Assembly (NCBI GenBank): GCA_036389485.1
Contig: DASVPR010000009.1
Location: 1-64,000, forward strand
Reading direction: 5' to 3'
DNA: 64,000 bases
Origin: CADCVT01 sp036389485
GTDB taxonomy: Bacteria > Actinomycetota > Thermoleophilia > Solirubrobacterales > Solirubrobacteraceae
Shown here: in pieces, positions 9,139-17,795 of the stretch
Position numbering within the stretch: the stretch's first letter is position 1
How the letters are laid out: the number at the start of each line of letters is the position of its first letter
The notes under the pieces: generated by a model
What the model was told of the DNA's origin: nothing
Seen by the model: only the letters and a program-made list of their open reading frames with translations
The model's database searches: none
Program-made: the position numbers and the translations under genes

Positions 9139-10012
9139 CGGGGCCGGCGCCGCCGGTCCCCTCTTCGGGTTCGTCCAGTTCGAGTTCCCGTGGGAGCTCG
9201 GGCCGGTGCCGGGGCGCTACGTCCTGCGCGACAGCGCGGCGGAGGCGGACCTGCGGGTGCTCGTCATCGCGACGCTCGGCGCGCGGGAGCGGCGGCTGTT
9301 CGGGCGGAAGAAGACCGAGCGACTGCCGCCGTCGCCGGAGCCGGCTCTGGTGCCGACGACGCGCGCGACGCTGATCCGCGGGATCCCGCTGAGCGGGCCG
9401 GAGGAGGGCGAGGCCTGGATGACCGCGCACGCGACGCACGTGCCGGAGGAGCTGGCGGTGCTGAACCGGGTGCTGCACGCGCACCGGATCGCGTCGGCGG
9501 ATCCGCATGCGCGGGAAGTCGCCGTCGAGCAGGCGCTCGTGGTGCGGGTCGGCTACGGCGCCGGCGACCAGGTCGCGGACGGCCGCTGGACGGCGGCGGT
9601 CGAGCCCGGCGAGCGCGAAGGTGCGGCCGTGAAGCGGCTGCGGTCCTCCCGCGCCGCGGCGCTCCGCCCGCAGGAGCGCCTCGCCGCGGTGCTCGGGGGC
9701 CGCGACGCCGCGCTGGCGTGCGAGGAGCTCGCGCTCCGTGCCCGCGCCGACCTCGACGCCGGCCGCTTCCGCGAGGCCGCGCTCCAGCTCCGCGTGGCGC
9801 TGGAGGCCGCGCTCGCGGAGCTCGAGGCCTGGCGCGGAACGCGGGACCTCGACGAGCGGCTGGCGGGGCTGCGCGACGAGCGCGGCGTGGTCGGCGACGC
9901 GGCGAACGCGGCTCTGAAGGGCGGCCTGCCGGAGGAGGCGATCGCCGAGGTCGACCGCGTGCTCGGCCGCGTCGAGGCCGCGATCCGCGCCCGCGCCGCC
10001 GGGTCGACGTAG
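9131..10012 (+). CDS. Uncharacterised protein with C-terminal helical region
   Basis: A 293-residue product without a family I recognise. The first half begins with an aromatic strand (LFGFVQFEFPWELGPVPGRY) and looks alpha/beta. The second half (about 175-290) is Ala/Glu/Arg-rich and helical, with ALRARADLDAGRFREAALQL suggesting a TPR-like or coiled fold. There is no signal peptide or membrane helix, so it is cytoplasmic by prediction. It starts inside the end of the murein hydrolase gene (8-base overlap) and is surely co-translated with it. A role connected to cell-wall turnover is an inference from this coupling only. Confidence 0.75.
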   Translation: MSSGAGAAGPLFGFVQFEFPWELGPVPGRYVLRDSAAEADLRVLVIATLGARERRLFGRKKTERLPPSPEPALVPTTRATLIRGIPLSGPEEGEAWMTAHATHVPEELAVLNRVLHAHRIASADPHAREVAVEQALVVRVGYGAGDQVADGRWTAAVEPGEREGAAVKRLRSSRAAALRPQERLAAVLGGRDAALACEELALRARADLDAGRFREAALQLRVALEAALAELEAWRGTRDLDERLAGLRDERGVVGDAANAALKGGLPEEAIAEVDRVLGRVEAAIRARAAGST

Positions 10013-10023
10013 ACGCACGACTC

Positions 10024-10053
10024 TTGTTGCCAGTCCCCCCGGACGCTTATCGT
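10024..10053 (+). promoter_or_regulatory. Possible promoter for the four-helix membrane protein gene
   Basis: TTGTTG at 10024-10029 and TATCGT at 10048-10053 are separated by 18 bases and resemble -35 and -10 boxes. A good ribosome-binding site (GGAGG near 10073-10077) precedes the ATG at 10082. The area is less GC-rich than the neighbouring coding DNA, which supports a real promoter, but the match is moderate. Confidence 0.3.
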
Positions 10054-10081
10054 TGGGCGTCAGTCAATCGAGGGAGGACCA

Positions 10082-10564
10082 ATGAGCGCGTGGCGTATCG
10101 GCGCCGAAGTCGCCACGAGTGACACCGGCCCACAGGCATTTGGGTTGGACGAGGGGACGGCCGCCGACGACGCCGGCGCGGTCATCGATCAGCTCACGAA
10201 GTGGATCCCGGGCGACGCCCTCGCACTCTATGTGGCGGCAGTGACGGCCTTCGCGGCCCGTGAGGGCGCTCAGCCGTCACCTGCGCTCCTCATCGCATTC
10301 GTCGTCCTCGCCGCCCTCTTCGTGGTGGGCGGCGCGTTCGCTTCTTCCGGCGAGATTCAGCGCACCGTCATCCTGCGGACGATCCTCGCCGCCGTCGCGT
10401 TCGCGATCTGGTCGCTCTCGGTCCCATTCAGCGGCTGGAACCGATGGGACCTGATTGCCGAGAACCAGGCCGAAGTCGCGATCGGCGCGGCCGTCTTCGG
10501 CGTGCTCTTCGGGTTCGGCGCCGAAGGCTTCACGAAGCGAGAGGCCAACGCCGGTCGCCGTTGA
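10082..10564 (+). CDS. Four-helix membrane protein of unknown function, abutting the protease/STAND operon
   Basis: A 160-residue protein with a soluble N-terminal 30 residues and then about four hydrophobic helices: near 45-60 (PGDALALYVAAVTAF), 67-87 (LLIAFVVLAALFVVGGAF), 98-114 (ILRTILAAVAFAIWSLS) and 130-150. The segment IDQLTKWIPGDALALYVAA before the first helix looks conserved in style. It has its own ribosome-binding site and probable promoter. Its stop codon ends at 10564 and the C25-like peptidase stop begins at 10565 on the other strand, a zero-base convergent junction. It sits in the same visibly less GC-rich island. A role as membrane target, effector or regulator of that system is inference from position. 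Confidence 0.8.
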   Translation: MSAWRIGAEVATSDTGPQAFGLDEGTAADDAGAVIDQLTKWIPGDALALYVAAVTAFAAREGAQPSPALLIAFVVLAALFVVGGAFASSGEIQRTVILRTILAAVAFAIWSLSVPFSGWNRWDLIAENQAEVAIGAAVFGVLFGFGAEGFTKREANAGRR

Positions 10565-12007
10565 TCAGGCCGGCGGGTCGAGCCGCACCGCGGGATCGCC
10601 GAGGAGCGTGTAGTTCCGCGCGTCGTTCGCGGCGATCCAGAGCGATGTCAGCTCATCCGGCTTGGTCTTGAGCCCGTGCCGGTGGTACCGATCCAGATGC
10701 GACGCGAGTGTCGAGGCCATTCCCGCGTAGCGCGAGTTGAAGAACTCGAGGGCGTGGCCCACCCGGCGACCGTCGAGAATGCTGGCCAACGTCCCCGCGA
10801 ACACGCCGCGCTGCGGCCCGGCGTTCGCCGAGACGAACGAGCACTCCCACGCGCGCTCCACATGCCCGACGAAGGCGAGCGTGCCGCCGGTCGGATGGGA
10901 GAGCAGGCGCTGCGATAGGCGCGATACGAATGGGCGCGACGCCAGCTTCCTCGCCTTCTTGCGCCTCAGGTGTCCGAACTCGTCGAACGCCGGCGTTCCG
11001 GCGCCGTAGCACGCGAACGCGAACACGATCTTGGGCGCACCGGTGGCGGCATCGGAGACGTCCGCGGCGGAAACGTAGAACTCCTCGGGCAGGGATCGCT
11101 TCCAGGCGGCCGGCCCCGGCCAGTCCTGGCACACGAGGGCGCCCTGGGCGTCGCGCTGCTTCGGATCATCGGCAGCGAACCCGATGCCGTGCGTGGCGCT
11201 GAACAGGAGGTCGGTCGACCGGCCACCGTTGAGAAGCTCACAGAGCGTGGCCTTGTCGGCCGCGTCGCCGATGGATGCCTCCACCGCGGACCCGGCCTTC
11301 GACTTGGCCTCGACCTCAGCGGCGAGGGGTTCGAGAAGGTGCGTCGCGCTGAGCTCGGTGGCGCGGTCGTCGGGATTCCTCGTGCCGAACAGCGTCAGGG
11401 TCGTGTCCCGTGAGCCGGCCGCGCCCTCGGCCGCGGCCACTGCGCGCGCGTAGCGCGCGTACTCCGCAGGCGTGTCGAATGCCAAGCGGCCGACGGCGTA
11501 GTGGACGTCGAGCTCGTACTGGAAGTCGAACGAGATGTCGGCCGGACCGCCGACCAGCAGGAGGTAGTACGGCACCTTCTCCGGCTCCGCGTCGCCGGGG
11601 CCCATCCCGTGGCGGCCCAGCCATTGGTCCTTGCTCTCGTCGCGCTGCACGCCATCCGCGCCTGTGAAGACGCGGAACCTCGCACCGGCCTGATCCCGGC
11701 GGAGGGAGCACAGCGGCTCAAGCGCTGCGAGCAGCTCCGGTGGCGCGGCGGCGCCGGTGACGATCCCCCACCCAGCCTCGGCGAGGTCGTCCGCGGCCAC
11801 CCCGTACGCGACGCCGAAGCTCGCTTCGTCGCTGCGGCTTCGGATGGCGAGCTCCGCTTCGTGCCCTGGATCCGCTACCTCGGCGCCGTAGACCGACTGC
11901 GCGAACTCGTCAGCCGTCATCGACCCATACAGGTAGTCGCCCGTCGCCGCGTCGAGGCCGTTGAAGGCGAGCGGCGCCAGAGCGGCCGTGGGTGTGCTGC
12001 CACCCAT
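10565..12007 (-). CDS. C25/caspase-like cysteine peptidase
   Basis: A 480-residue cytoplasmic protein. The likely catalytic dyad of the caspase-gingipain clan is His273 in FSATHGIGF and Cys333 in VFAFACYGAG, each at the end of a predicted hydrophobic strand. The C-terminus NYTLLGDPAVRL is a recurrent ending in gingipain (C25)-type peptidases. Residues 145-185 (YYLLLVGGPADISFDFQYEL) look like the strand that opens the fold. No signal peptide is present, unlike secreted gingipains, so the substrate is likely intracellular. The ATG at 12007-12005 shares one base with the upstream TAA (TAATG), so it is the third gene of the CHAT-SIR2/nSTAND operon. As a peptidase beside a NACHT-like switch it is a good candidate executioner. 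Substrate specificity is unknown. Confidence 0.8.
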   Translation of the reverse strand: MGGSTPTAALAPLAFNGLDAATGDYLYGSMTADEFAQSVYGAEVADPGHEAELAIRSRSDEASFGVAYGVAADDLAEAGWGIVTGAAAPPELLAALEPLCSLRRDQAGARFRVFTGADGVQRDESKDQWLGRHGMGPGDAEPEKVPYYLLLVGGPADISFDFQYELDVHYAVGRLAFDTPAEYARYARAVAAAEGAAGSRDTTLTLFGTRNPDDRATELSATHLLEPLAAEVEAKSKAGSAVEASIGDAADKATLCELLNGGRSTDLLFSATHGIGFAADDPKQRDAQGALVCQDWPGPAAWKRSLPEEFYVSAADVSDAATGAPKIVFAFACYGAGTPAFDEFGHLRRKKARKLASRPFVSRLSQRLLSHPTGGTLAFVGHVERAWECSFVSANAGPQRGVFAGTLASILDGRRVGHALEFFNSRYAGMASTLASHLDRYHRHGLKTKPDELTSLWIAANDARNYTLLGDPAVRLDPPA

Positions 12008-13497
12008 TAGAAGATGATGATGATGGCCTGGACCAACACGACGACCAGGAGGAACGCGATCACGAGGCCGTACATGCTCAGAAGCTGCTCCCGGCGCTGG
12101 CTGCGTTCCTCGGCGCGGACGTTGGCCTCGGACGCCTCCACGTACTCGCGCAGCAGCGCGCTCGGGTTCGGCTGTTGAGCGAGCGACCGCCGGGCGCGCT
12201 CGAGCCGCCGCGGACCCAGCAGATACAGCGGAGACCGGTCGTGCCTGTCCCAGTCGTGGGCCGAGATCTCGAACGTGTCGAGGTGCTCGTAGCGCCAGTC
12301 GTGGTTGTTCGTGCACAGCGGCCCGATGAGCCGGTCGTGCGCGAGCTCGTACCACCGCGTCGCGCCGCGCTCGTCGCTGCGGATGAGGTACTGATCGGCC
12401 AGCCCCCGGAGGACCTCCTCGACCTTCTCGCCCACGGGCGGCCCGGTCTGCGTCTGGTTGCGGAACTCGCCGTCCTCGGTGATGAGCTTCGCCTCGAACC
12501 AGTCTCGGATCACCTGCTCGCTGGTCTCGGTCTCGCGCGCGACGGTCGCGACGGCATTGCCGTAGTACGCGCCGAGCGCACTGTCGAGATCCCCGAAGTC
12601 CTTGACGTCACTCAGCGTGATCTTGCGGAGCCTCTCCCCCCGGTCCTCCCTGACGCGCCGCCACAGCTCGGTGCAAGCGGCCTGCAACTGAACCGGCTCG
12701 ACGTACGGGCCGTCGATGATCGTCGCCTTCTGCTCGCCCGGGAGCTGGCGGCGTACCTTGGCGAGGTCGCTCACAAGCTCCTTCGCGGCCCTCTCCTGGA
12801 AGTCGACTCCGGCGTCCTCAGCCGGCCGGCGCGTAGCCTCCAGCGCCGCTTCGCGGTCGAGGAAGTCGATGCGGTAGCGCACCTTGAGGTGCGACGGCAC
12901 GTACCGCGCGAAGGGGGCCAGACCGCCGATGAAGTCCTCGCGCATCGAGAGCAGCGCCCAGCAGTGGCGGCTCTTCAGCGCGTCCCCGAGATCCCGGAAG
13001 AACGCCGTCTGCGCCGCGCGATCGCCCGGATCGAGCGTGACGATCTCCTCGAACTGATCCAGCACGAGCACCCGGTACTTGGAGTCGGCGTGCGGATCGT
13101 GCTCGCTGTTCAGGAACTCGACCAGCGTCATGTCCGCATACGCCGGGTCGGCCGCCGCCTCCTTGCCGAGCATCCCGACGATGACGCTCCACACGTAGCG
13201 GTTGCGCGGCGTGAAGCCGTCGTCGGGAACCGCGTTCACCCGGAGTGGTTCCGTCACCTCGAAGCCTTCGTCCTCTCGCAGGCCCGGGATCACCTTGGCC
13301 TGCAGAAGCGAGGTCTTGCCCGCTCCCGAAGGCGAATGCATGACCAGGATCCGCTCGGCCAGGAGCGTCACTATGACGTCGCGCGCCTCGCGATCGCGGC
13401 CGTACAGCCGGCGACCGAGCTCGTTGTCCTCACGCCGGTACGGTCGCGGCCCCACATAAGGGTTGTCCTTCACGGGTGTGCGCGTGCCGAAGGTCAC
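12007..13497 (-). CDS. nSTAND-type P-loop ATPase with C-terminal membrane helix
   Basis: A 496-residue STAND-class NTPase. The entry segment NPYVGPRPYRREDNE and the next LYGRDRE are typical of the novel STAND 1 (nSTAND1) group. Walker A is HSPSGAGKTSLLQ (about 54-66), Walker B is YRVLVLDQFEEI (141-152), and LLSMREDFI (183-191) matches the sensor region. A helical part follows, with a WYELAHDRLIGPL segment usual for the winged helix after the NTPase. The last 25 residues form one strong hydrophobic helix (YGLVIAFLLVVVLVQAIIII), placing the protein at the membrane. There are no WD40 or TPR sensor repeats, which is unusual for STAND proteins. GTG start overlaps the upstream CHAT-SIR2 stop as GTGA. 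Such ATPases act as signal-dependent switches; here it would control the two flanking proteases (inference). Confidence 0.85.
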   Translation of the reverse strand: MTFGTRTPVKDNPYVGPRPYRREDNELGRRLYGRDREARDVIVTLLAERILVMHSPSGAGKTSLLQAKVIPGLREDEGFEVTEPLRVNAVPDDGFTPRNRYVWSVIVGMLGKEAAADPAYADMTLVEFLNSEHDPHADSKYRVLVLDQFEEIVTLDPGDRAAQTAFFRDLGDALKSRHCWALLSMREDFIGGLAPFARYVPSHLKVRYRIDFLDREAALEATRRPAEDAGVDFQERAAKELVSDLAKVRRQLPGEQKATIIDGPYVEPVQLQAACTELWRRVREDRGERLRKITLSDVKDFGDLDSALGAYYGNAVATVARETETSEQVIRDWFEAKLITEDGEFRNQTQTGPPVGEKVEEVLRGLADQYLIRSDERGATRWYELAHDRLIGPLCTNNHDWRYEHLDTFEISAHDWDRHDRSPLYLLGPRRLERARRSLAQQPNPSALLREYVEASEANVRAEERSQRREQLLSMYGLVIAFLLVVVLVQAIIIIF

Positions 13498-15551
13498 AAG
13501 GCGTCCATGAGATTCGCGAGCTCCTTCAGGAACTCCTTCGTCCTACCCCAGAAGATCGTCACACCGCCGGCCTCGAAGTATTTGTTCACGTAGTCCTGAG
13601 CGGCCTCGGCTTCCACGCCCGGCGCGCTCGGATCGACTTGCACGCCGACGTGCAGGCGCTTCTTGAAAACCTCGTGGCCGCGGAAGTTCCGGAGGCTCTG
13701 GAAGAGCACTCGGAAGTCCCAATCCTGGAGGCGGTAGCCGACGAACATGAGCGACCGGCGCGTCAACGCGTCGTAGATGTCGCGCGGCATCTCGTCCTGC
13801 CGCTGCTCCGCCCACTTGGCGAGCCACTGGAAGTAGTCGTCCTCGGTCAGGACCATCGAGTCCGGCTGGTCGAGCCGCCCGAACAGGTGGTAGACGAGAG
13901 GACGTTCGGGGGTGGGCGCGTCCAGTTTCGGCTGCCTCCCGATCTCGTCGTTCCAATCGAAGTGCTGGACCTGGGGCTCGCGGCCCTCGGCCTCGAGCGC
14001 CTCGGCGAGCAGGCCGGTCCAACTCGTGGTGATGTAGACGGGCAAGCCGAGAGCGGCCATGACAGCGTGTGGTTCCTCCGGGTCCTCCTGACGCGCGCGC
14101 TTGCCCAGCTCCTTGAGCAGCTCGGCCTTGCCGTCGGACGTGAAGAGCGCCGGATCGACGTCCCGGTAGCGCTCATCCCGGGCGAGCCGCGTGACAACGT
14201 AGCTCGCCAGCTCCTCATGGGCCGTGTAGCCGGCGGTACTGGTCTGGACGAATTGACCAACCGTCGTGATGTTCGTATCGTCCGGCGGCGAGATCGGCAG
14301 CAGCCAGCGGTCGACCCAGTCGCGCGCGACGTCCGCTCGCCTGCCGATGATCGGTTCGGCCAGCCCGGGTCCCAGCACGGGCGTACAGCGACCCTCCTTC
14401 ACCGCCTTGGCGAAGAGGTTCAGCTTCGTGCCCGTGACCGAGAACCCGCTCTTGTAGTACGTGCGGCCGCGCTTCAGGCGCGTGAAGAGCACGGGCACCC
14501 ACCAATCGTGCCGGTCTGAGACCCTCGCCCTCGCGACCCCTACGGCTCTGTCGACGACCCCGTCCTCAGCGAGCTCCTCGAAGAAGGTGCGAAGGAACGT
14601 GGCCGCGGTCGCCATCGTGATGTTGGCCTGCATCGCGACGATCGCCGCGATCCCGGCCTCCGCCAGCTGCGGGCCGAGAGGCGCCATGGCTCCGTCGTCC
14701 CGCGTGCTGGCGTCCCCGCCGCCGGCGCCGGCGGACCAGCAGGAGCAGAGCACCGCCAGCGTCGGCTTGTTCTGTCGCGCCTCGATCTTGTTGCTGAGGT
14801 CCTCGGCGGCCACCGGCGCGGTCTTCCCGTCCTCGTCCTCGAGGTACAGGGTCGGTCCGTCCTTTCGCGACAAGCCGTGGCAGACGAGGTACAGGATGTC
14901 GAATCCGTCGTCGAGCGCGCTTGCGATGTTGTCGATCGTCGGCCTCGGCCCGTCCTTCGAGACGAGCATCGTCACGGCGATGCCGCGCAACGCCTGCAGC
15001 GCGCGCCGCTTCTCGCCCTCCACGTCGATGCGCGCAAGCGGCGGATCGACGGAGACCATGTCGATGTCGTTCGGATCGGCGATGACGACGAGCGCGCGCA
15101 GGTCGCGCTCGCGGGGAGGGCGGAGGACGTCCCAGCCCGCGCCGCTGAGGTATCGCGACAGCCGAACGTCGGTGCGGTGCGCGATCGGCCGGTCGACATC
15201 GAGATCGTGCAGCGTCTCCCAGCGGACCGCCTGGATCCGCTGCGGTGCACCGCGGTCGATCGACAGGCGCACCCGCATGGGGATGCCCTGCTCCGCCGCC
15301 CTGTCCTTCGCCCGCTTGTAGAACTCGCGCAGCTTCTCGGCCGGGAACAGCTGCTCTGTCAGCGCCCTGCCGTAGGCCGCCGAGTCGTGCTTGTGCTTGT
15401 CGAGCTCGTCCGGGTCGATCGCGATGGGCCCGTCCCAGATGAGCCGCCGGTCGCCCATCTCCTCAGGATCGTCGAAGCCGAGGCTGAGTTGAAACCGCTT
15501 CTCCTCATCGTGCCACGAGAGCACCACTTCCAAGTCAGCAACTGTCGCCAT
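13494..15551 (-). CDS. CHAT protease-SIR2-like fusion protein
   Basis: A 685-residue protein in three parts. Residues 1-145 are an uncharacterised alpha/beta N-terminal region. Residues about 150-360 form a CHAT (caspase-like) peptidase domain with the expected His225 in LYLVCHG and Cys271 in LAVLCSCWSAG. Residues about 385-650 form a SIR2-like domain of the type found in defence NADases: GRCTPVLGPGL (nucleotide loop), PVYITTSWTGLLAEAL, YHLFGRLDQPD with His555, and LMFVGYRLQDWDFRVLF. The usual TTNYD is TTSWT here, so the Asn and Asp of active SIR2 NADases are changed. It is the first gene of the operon. The protein could be a protease whose SIR2 part senses or destroys nucleotide, or binds ligand only. 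Confidence 0.85.
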   Translation of the reverse strand: MATVADLEVVLSWHDEEKRFQLSLGFDDPEEMGDRRLIWDGPIAIDPDELDKHKHDSAAYGRALTEQLFPAEKLREFYKRAKDRAAEQGIPMRVRLSIDRGAPQRIQAVRWETLHDLDVDRPIAHRTDVRLSRYLSGAGWDVLRPPRERDLRALVVIADPNDIDMVSVDPPLARIDVEGEKRRALQALRGIAVTMLVSKDGPRPTIDNIASALDDGFDILYLVCHGLSRKDGPTLYLEDEDGKTAPVAAEDLSNKIEARQNKPTLAVLCSCWSAGAGGGDASTRDDGAMAPLGPQLAEAGIAAIVAMQANITMATAATFLRTFFEELAEDGVVDRAVGVARARVSDRHDWWVPVLFTRLKRGRTYYKSGFSVTGTKLNLFAKAVKEGRCTPVLGPGLAEPIIGRRADVARDWVDRWLLPISPPDDTNITTVGQFVQTSTAGYTAHEELASYVVTRLARDERYRDVDPALFTSDGKAELLKELGKRARQEDPEEPHAVMAALGLPVYITTSWTGLLAEALEAEGREPQVQHFDWNDEIGRQPKLDAPTPERPLVYHLFGRLDQPDSMVLTEDDYFQWLAKWAEQRQDEMPRDIYDALTRRSLMFVGYRLQDWDFRVLFQSLRNFRGHEVFKKRLHVGVQVDPSAPGVEAEAAQDYVNKYFEAGGVTIFWGRTKEFLKELANLMDAL

Positions 15552-15696
15552 GAGCCGTGTGTTCGATTGGCAGGGTCTGCGGTGATGCGTTCACGCCGGA
15601 CGGTGACGTCGTTCACTCGGCGCTTACGCACCATAAGGCATCCTTGGGGCGCGACGACGAACCTGATCCGAGGCGAGGTCGTTAGCGTCTCCTGGC

Positions 15697-16299
15697 ATGG
15701 CGAAGCAGTTCGACGAGATCGACGACCACCTCCGCGAATGGGTGTTCCGGCAGCGGATGTTCTTCGTCGCCACCGCGCCGCTGAGCGCGGACGGCCGCGT
15801 CAACGTCTCGCCGAAGGGGCCGATCGGGACGCTGCGGATCCTCGGCCCGCGGCGGGTCGCGTACCTCGACTACTCCGGCAGCGGCGCGGAGACCGTCGCG
15901 CACGTCCGCGAGAACGGGCGGATCGTCGTGATGCTCTGCGCGTTCGAGGGGCCGCCGCGGATCGTGCGGCTCCACGGGACCGGCGAGGTCGTCTTCCCCG
16001 ATGATCCGCACTTCGACGATCTGCTCGAGGAGTGCGCGTTCGACCAGCTGACCGAGGTCCCCGAGGCGCGCCGCTCGGTGATCGTCGTCGACGTCGAGCG
16101 GATCTCCGACTCGTGCGGCTACGGCGTCCCGCTCATGGAGTACGCGGGCGAGCGTCCGCACTTCGACCTCTCGAAGAAGAAGCGCCTGCGGACGCTCGGG
16201 CCCGAGGGGCTCGTCGAGATGCAGGCGCGCCGCAACGCGAAGAGCATCGACGGCCTGCCCGCGGTGGAGTCGCGCGAGGCGGCGCCCGCCGCGGACTGA
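15697..16299 (+). CDS. Pyridoxamine 5'-phosphate oxidase-like FMN-binding protein
   Basis: A 200-residue protein of the PNPOx-like split-barrel group. The N-terminal FFVATAPLSADGRVNVSPKG is the flavin-phosphate-binding strand pattern. YLDYSGSGAETVAHVRENGR matches the dimer-interface segment, and IVRLHGTGEVV follows as usual. Substrate is unknown; relatives use FMN or F420 and reduce small organic molecules. The extra C-terminal 60 residues (KKKRLRTLGPEGL onward) are seen in related actinobacterial proteins. It stands alone, 145 bases from the divergent CHAT-SIR2 gene, with ATG at 15697. Confidence 0.85.
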   Translation: MAKQFDEIDDHLREWVFRQRMFFVATAPLSADGRVNVSPKGPIGTLRILGPRRVAYLDYSGSGAETVAHVRENGRIVVMLCAFEGPPRIVRLHGTGEVVFPDDPHFDDLLEECAFDQLTEVPEARRSVIVVDVERISDSCGYGVPLMEYAGERPHFDLSKKKRLRTLGPEGLVEMQARRNAKSIDGLPAVESREAAPAAD

Positions 16300-16367
16300 C
16301 GCGGCGGGGCGAACGGCGCGGGCCGGGCGAGCCGCGCGGGCGGGTCGAGCCGCGCGGGCCGCTTCGC

Positions 16368-17795
16368 TCAGCGGCGGCGGCGGCGCGACTTCGGGCGCGA
16401 CACCTTCTCGCACCGCTCCGCGCGCTCGCGGCGGTCGGCGGTCGCGGTGTCGCGGGCGGGACCGCAGTCGAGGTCGTCGGCGGCTCGGTCGCGGGCGGAC
16501 AGGCGGTCGCGGCCGAAGCCTCCCTTGATGAGGTCGCGACCCTTCCCGCCGCTGACGACGTCGTCGCCCTCCCCGCCGTCGACGGCGTCGTCGCCACGGC
16601 CGCCGAAGACGCGGTCGGCGCCCTCGTCGCCGCGGACGTCGTCCTTGCCGCTGCCGCCGTTCAACCCGTCGTCGCCCGCGCCGCCGGTGATCGTGTCGCC
16701 GCTCCCGCCGCCGTCGACGCGGTCGTTCCCGGCGTCGCCGGCGATCGCGTCGCGGCCGCCGCTGGCGTCGACGGTGTCGTCCCCGGCGCCTCCACTGATC
16801 TGGTCGGCGCCCAGGGACCCGGCGAGCGTGTCGTCGCCGTCCCCGCCCATGATCCGGTTCGCGCCCGCGTCGCCCTGGACCTGGTCGTCGCCGCCGCCGG
16901 CGTCGATCACGTCGTCGCCGGTACCGCCGTCGATCCGCTCGTCGACGTCGAAGCCCGTGATGTCGTCGTTCCCGCCCTCGCCGAAGAGCAGGACCTCCGC
17001 GGCCGTCGCGCGGTTGACGAGCCGGTCGTCGCCGTCGCCGCCGTCGAGCTCGACGCGCGCGTACGTCCCGATGGGGCTCAGCAGCTCGTCGTCGCCGCCG
17101 CCGCCGCTGACGCTCTCGAAGCCCGCCACGACGTTGTCCTCGCCGCCCTCGCCCGCCTGCTGCGGAACGGCGCCGAGGTCGGCGCGCACCGACCCGGTCC
17201 GGGTGGTGAAGCGCAGCGTGTCGAGCCCTTCGCCGCCGTCCAACCGGTCGGACGAGAGCACAGAGCCGTCGTCGTCGAGGACCACGTCGTTGCCGCCTCC
17301 GGCCTCCACGACGTCGGCGCCCGGCCCAGCCCGGAACACGTTGTACGCCTCGTCGCCGCGCAGCGTGTCGTCGCCGGGACCGCCGTCGAGGTCGCGGCCG
17401 GTGAGGTCGTCGGCGCCGTCGCCGCCGGTGATCGTCGCGCCGGGCGCCACGACCCGATCGTCGCCGCCCGCGGCGCCGACCGAGATGAACTCGGCCCGCG
17501 GGCACTCGACCGCGCCGTCGCTGCGGTTCGTGCACCCCGACCCGGCCTCGACCCGCGCCGCCGCGTCATGCACGACGACGTTCCCGGGGAGGAACTCGAA
17601 CGTCAGGTCGTTGCGCTCGTTGCGGTCGTCGACGACGGACACGGTGCTCGGCGGGCAGGCGAAGTAGCGGCTGCACGACTCCTCCGGCGAGGTCCCCGGC
17701 GGCTCGACGTACGCGTAGAAGCTCACGACGGACGCGCTCGCCGGCGCGCACGCCGCCAGCGCGGCGAACAGCGCGAGCAGCGCCGCCCGCCTCAT
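16368..17795 (-). CDS. Secreted RTX-repeat calcium-binding protein
   Basis: A 475-residue exported protein with a signal peptide (LLALFAALAACAPASAS). It has an N-terminal region of about 110 residues with Cys pairs, then many nonapeptide RTX repeats of the form GGxGxDxhx between roughly residues 120 and 435 (for example GGDGDDTLAGSLGADQISGG). These fold into calcium-binding beta-rolls outside the cell. The C-terminus is basic (RPKSRRRRR) with a Cys pair, not the usual type I secretion signal, so export is probably by Sec. Function is not visible: adhesion, matrix or enzyme scaffold are all possible. ATG 17795-17793 overlaps the MerR stop as ATGA. Confidence 0.85.
   Translation of the reverse strand: MRRAALLALFAALAACAPASASVVSFYAYVEPPGTSPEESCSRYFACPPSTVSVVDDRNERNDLTFEFLPGNVVVHDAAARVEAGSGCTNRSDGAVECPRAEFISVGAAGGDDRVVAPGATITGGDGADDLTGRDLDGGPGDDTLRGDEAYNVFRAGPGADVVEAGGGNDVVLDDDGSVLSSDRLDGGEGLDTLRFTTRTGSVRADLGAVPQQAGEGGEDNVVAGFESVSGGGGDDELLSPIGTYARVELDGGDGDDRLVNRATAAEVLLFGEGGNDDITGFDVDERIDGGTGDDVIDAGGGDDQVQGDAGANRIMGGDGDDTLAGSLGADQISGGAGDDTVDASGGRDAIAGDAGNDRVDGGGSGDTITGGAGDDGLNGGSGKDDVRGDEGADRVFGGRGDDAVDGGEGDDVVSGGKGRDLIKGGFGRDRLSARDRAADDLDCGPARDTATADRRERAERCEKVSRPKSRRRRR

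Noticed and set aside
10565..12007. Secreted gingipain-type virulence protease
   Set aside because: No signal peptide, no propeptide and no sorting domain. Operon context with a STAND ATPase supports an intracellular role.
16500..17400. Repeated GC-rich DNA that could be taken for a tandem satellite
   Set aside because: It is the coding DNA of RTX nonapeptide repeats in the secreted protein at 16368-17795.
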